From assembly GCA_023437255.1 (NCBI GenBank), contig JAEZGR010000262.1, forward strand, positions 1-5,527: a stretch of 5,527 nt of DNA. The letters run 5' to 3'. This stretch comes from Pseudomonadota bacterium (lineage in GTDB: Bacteria; Pseudomonadota; Gammaproteobacteria; Burkholderiales; Burkholderiaceae_B). Below the pieces are notes generated by a model. It ran no database searches, had not been told where the DNA came from, and saw only the letters and a program-made list of their open reading frames with translations. Positions 5,485 to 5,527 of this stretch are shown piece by piece; within the stretch, counting starts at the first letter, position 1; each line of letters starts with the position of its first letter. The translations under genes and the position numbers were made by a program.

Positions 5485-5500
5485 AAACTTTGCGATAATC
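5485..5500 (+). promoter_or_regulatory. Second copy of an AAACTTT-GATAATC motif (candidate operator or promoter)
   Basis: AAACTTT, two bases, then GATAATC occurs here in the noncoding tail. The operon leader has AAACTTT, one base, then GATAATC at 1120-1134. AAACTTTGC also recurs at 983-991 in the divergent region. The copy could be a regulator site or the -10 region (GATAAT) of a promoter for a gene beyond the right edge. No start codon with a ribosome site is visible after it within the window. Confidence 0.4.
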
Positions 5501-5527
5501 TTATGCTATCCGTTTTCGCATCATTTC

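Overview
The window looks like part of a catabolic gene cluster from a fairly GC-rich proteobacterium. A betaproteobacterium (Burkholderiales, perhaps Alcaligenaceae) is my best guess, from GC-biased third codon positions, the style of the genes, and the mix of a LivK-type binding protein, a Crp/Fnr-type local regulator and an aromatic-type flavin monooxygenase. This is an inference; there is no rRNA or other marker gene here. No mobile element, CRISPR array, tRNA or rRNA is visible.

Layout. (1) Positions 1-898, minus strand: the first 299 codons of a secreted type-1 periplasmic substrate-binding protein of a LivK-like ABC importer, cut by the left edge. (2) 899-1171: a divergent, comparatively AT-rich promoter region with several repeated or palindromic short motifs. 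(3) 1172-5395, plus strand: five tightly spaced genes (gaps of 28, 29, 16 and 8 bases) that look like one operon. They encode a flavin reductase, an acyl-CoA-dehydrogenase-fold (HpaH/HsaA/C2-like, group D) flavin-dependent monooxygenase, a RidA/YjgF-family protein, a Crp/Fnr-family regulator and an amidase-signature hydrolase. (4) 5396-5527: a noncoding tail with small hairpins. Near the right edge it carries a motif that closely repeats one found upstream of the operon.

How the genes may work together. The reductase would supply reduced flavin to the monooxygenase, which would oxygenate a small, probably aromatic or heterocyclic compound taken up through the divergent ABC system. The RidA-like protein and the amidase suggest that the substrate contains nitrogen and that an enamine/imine and an amide appear as intermediates, as after oxidative opening of an N-heterocycle. 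The parts list resembles the Rut uracil pathway (RutF-like reductase, RutC-like Rid protein, hydrolase) but with an unrelated type of monooxygenase. The embedded Crp/Fnr protein has no FNR-type cysteine cluster and no clear cAMP site, and is the likely local regulator. The substrate cannot be read from the sequence.
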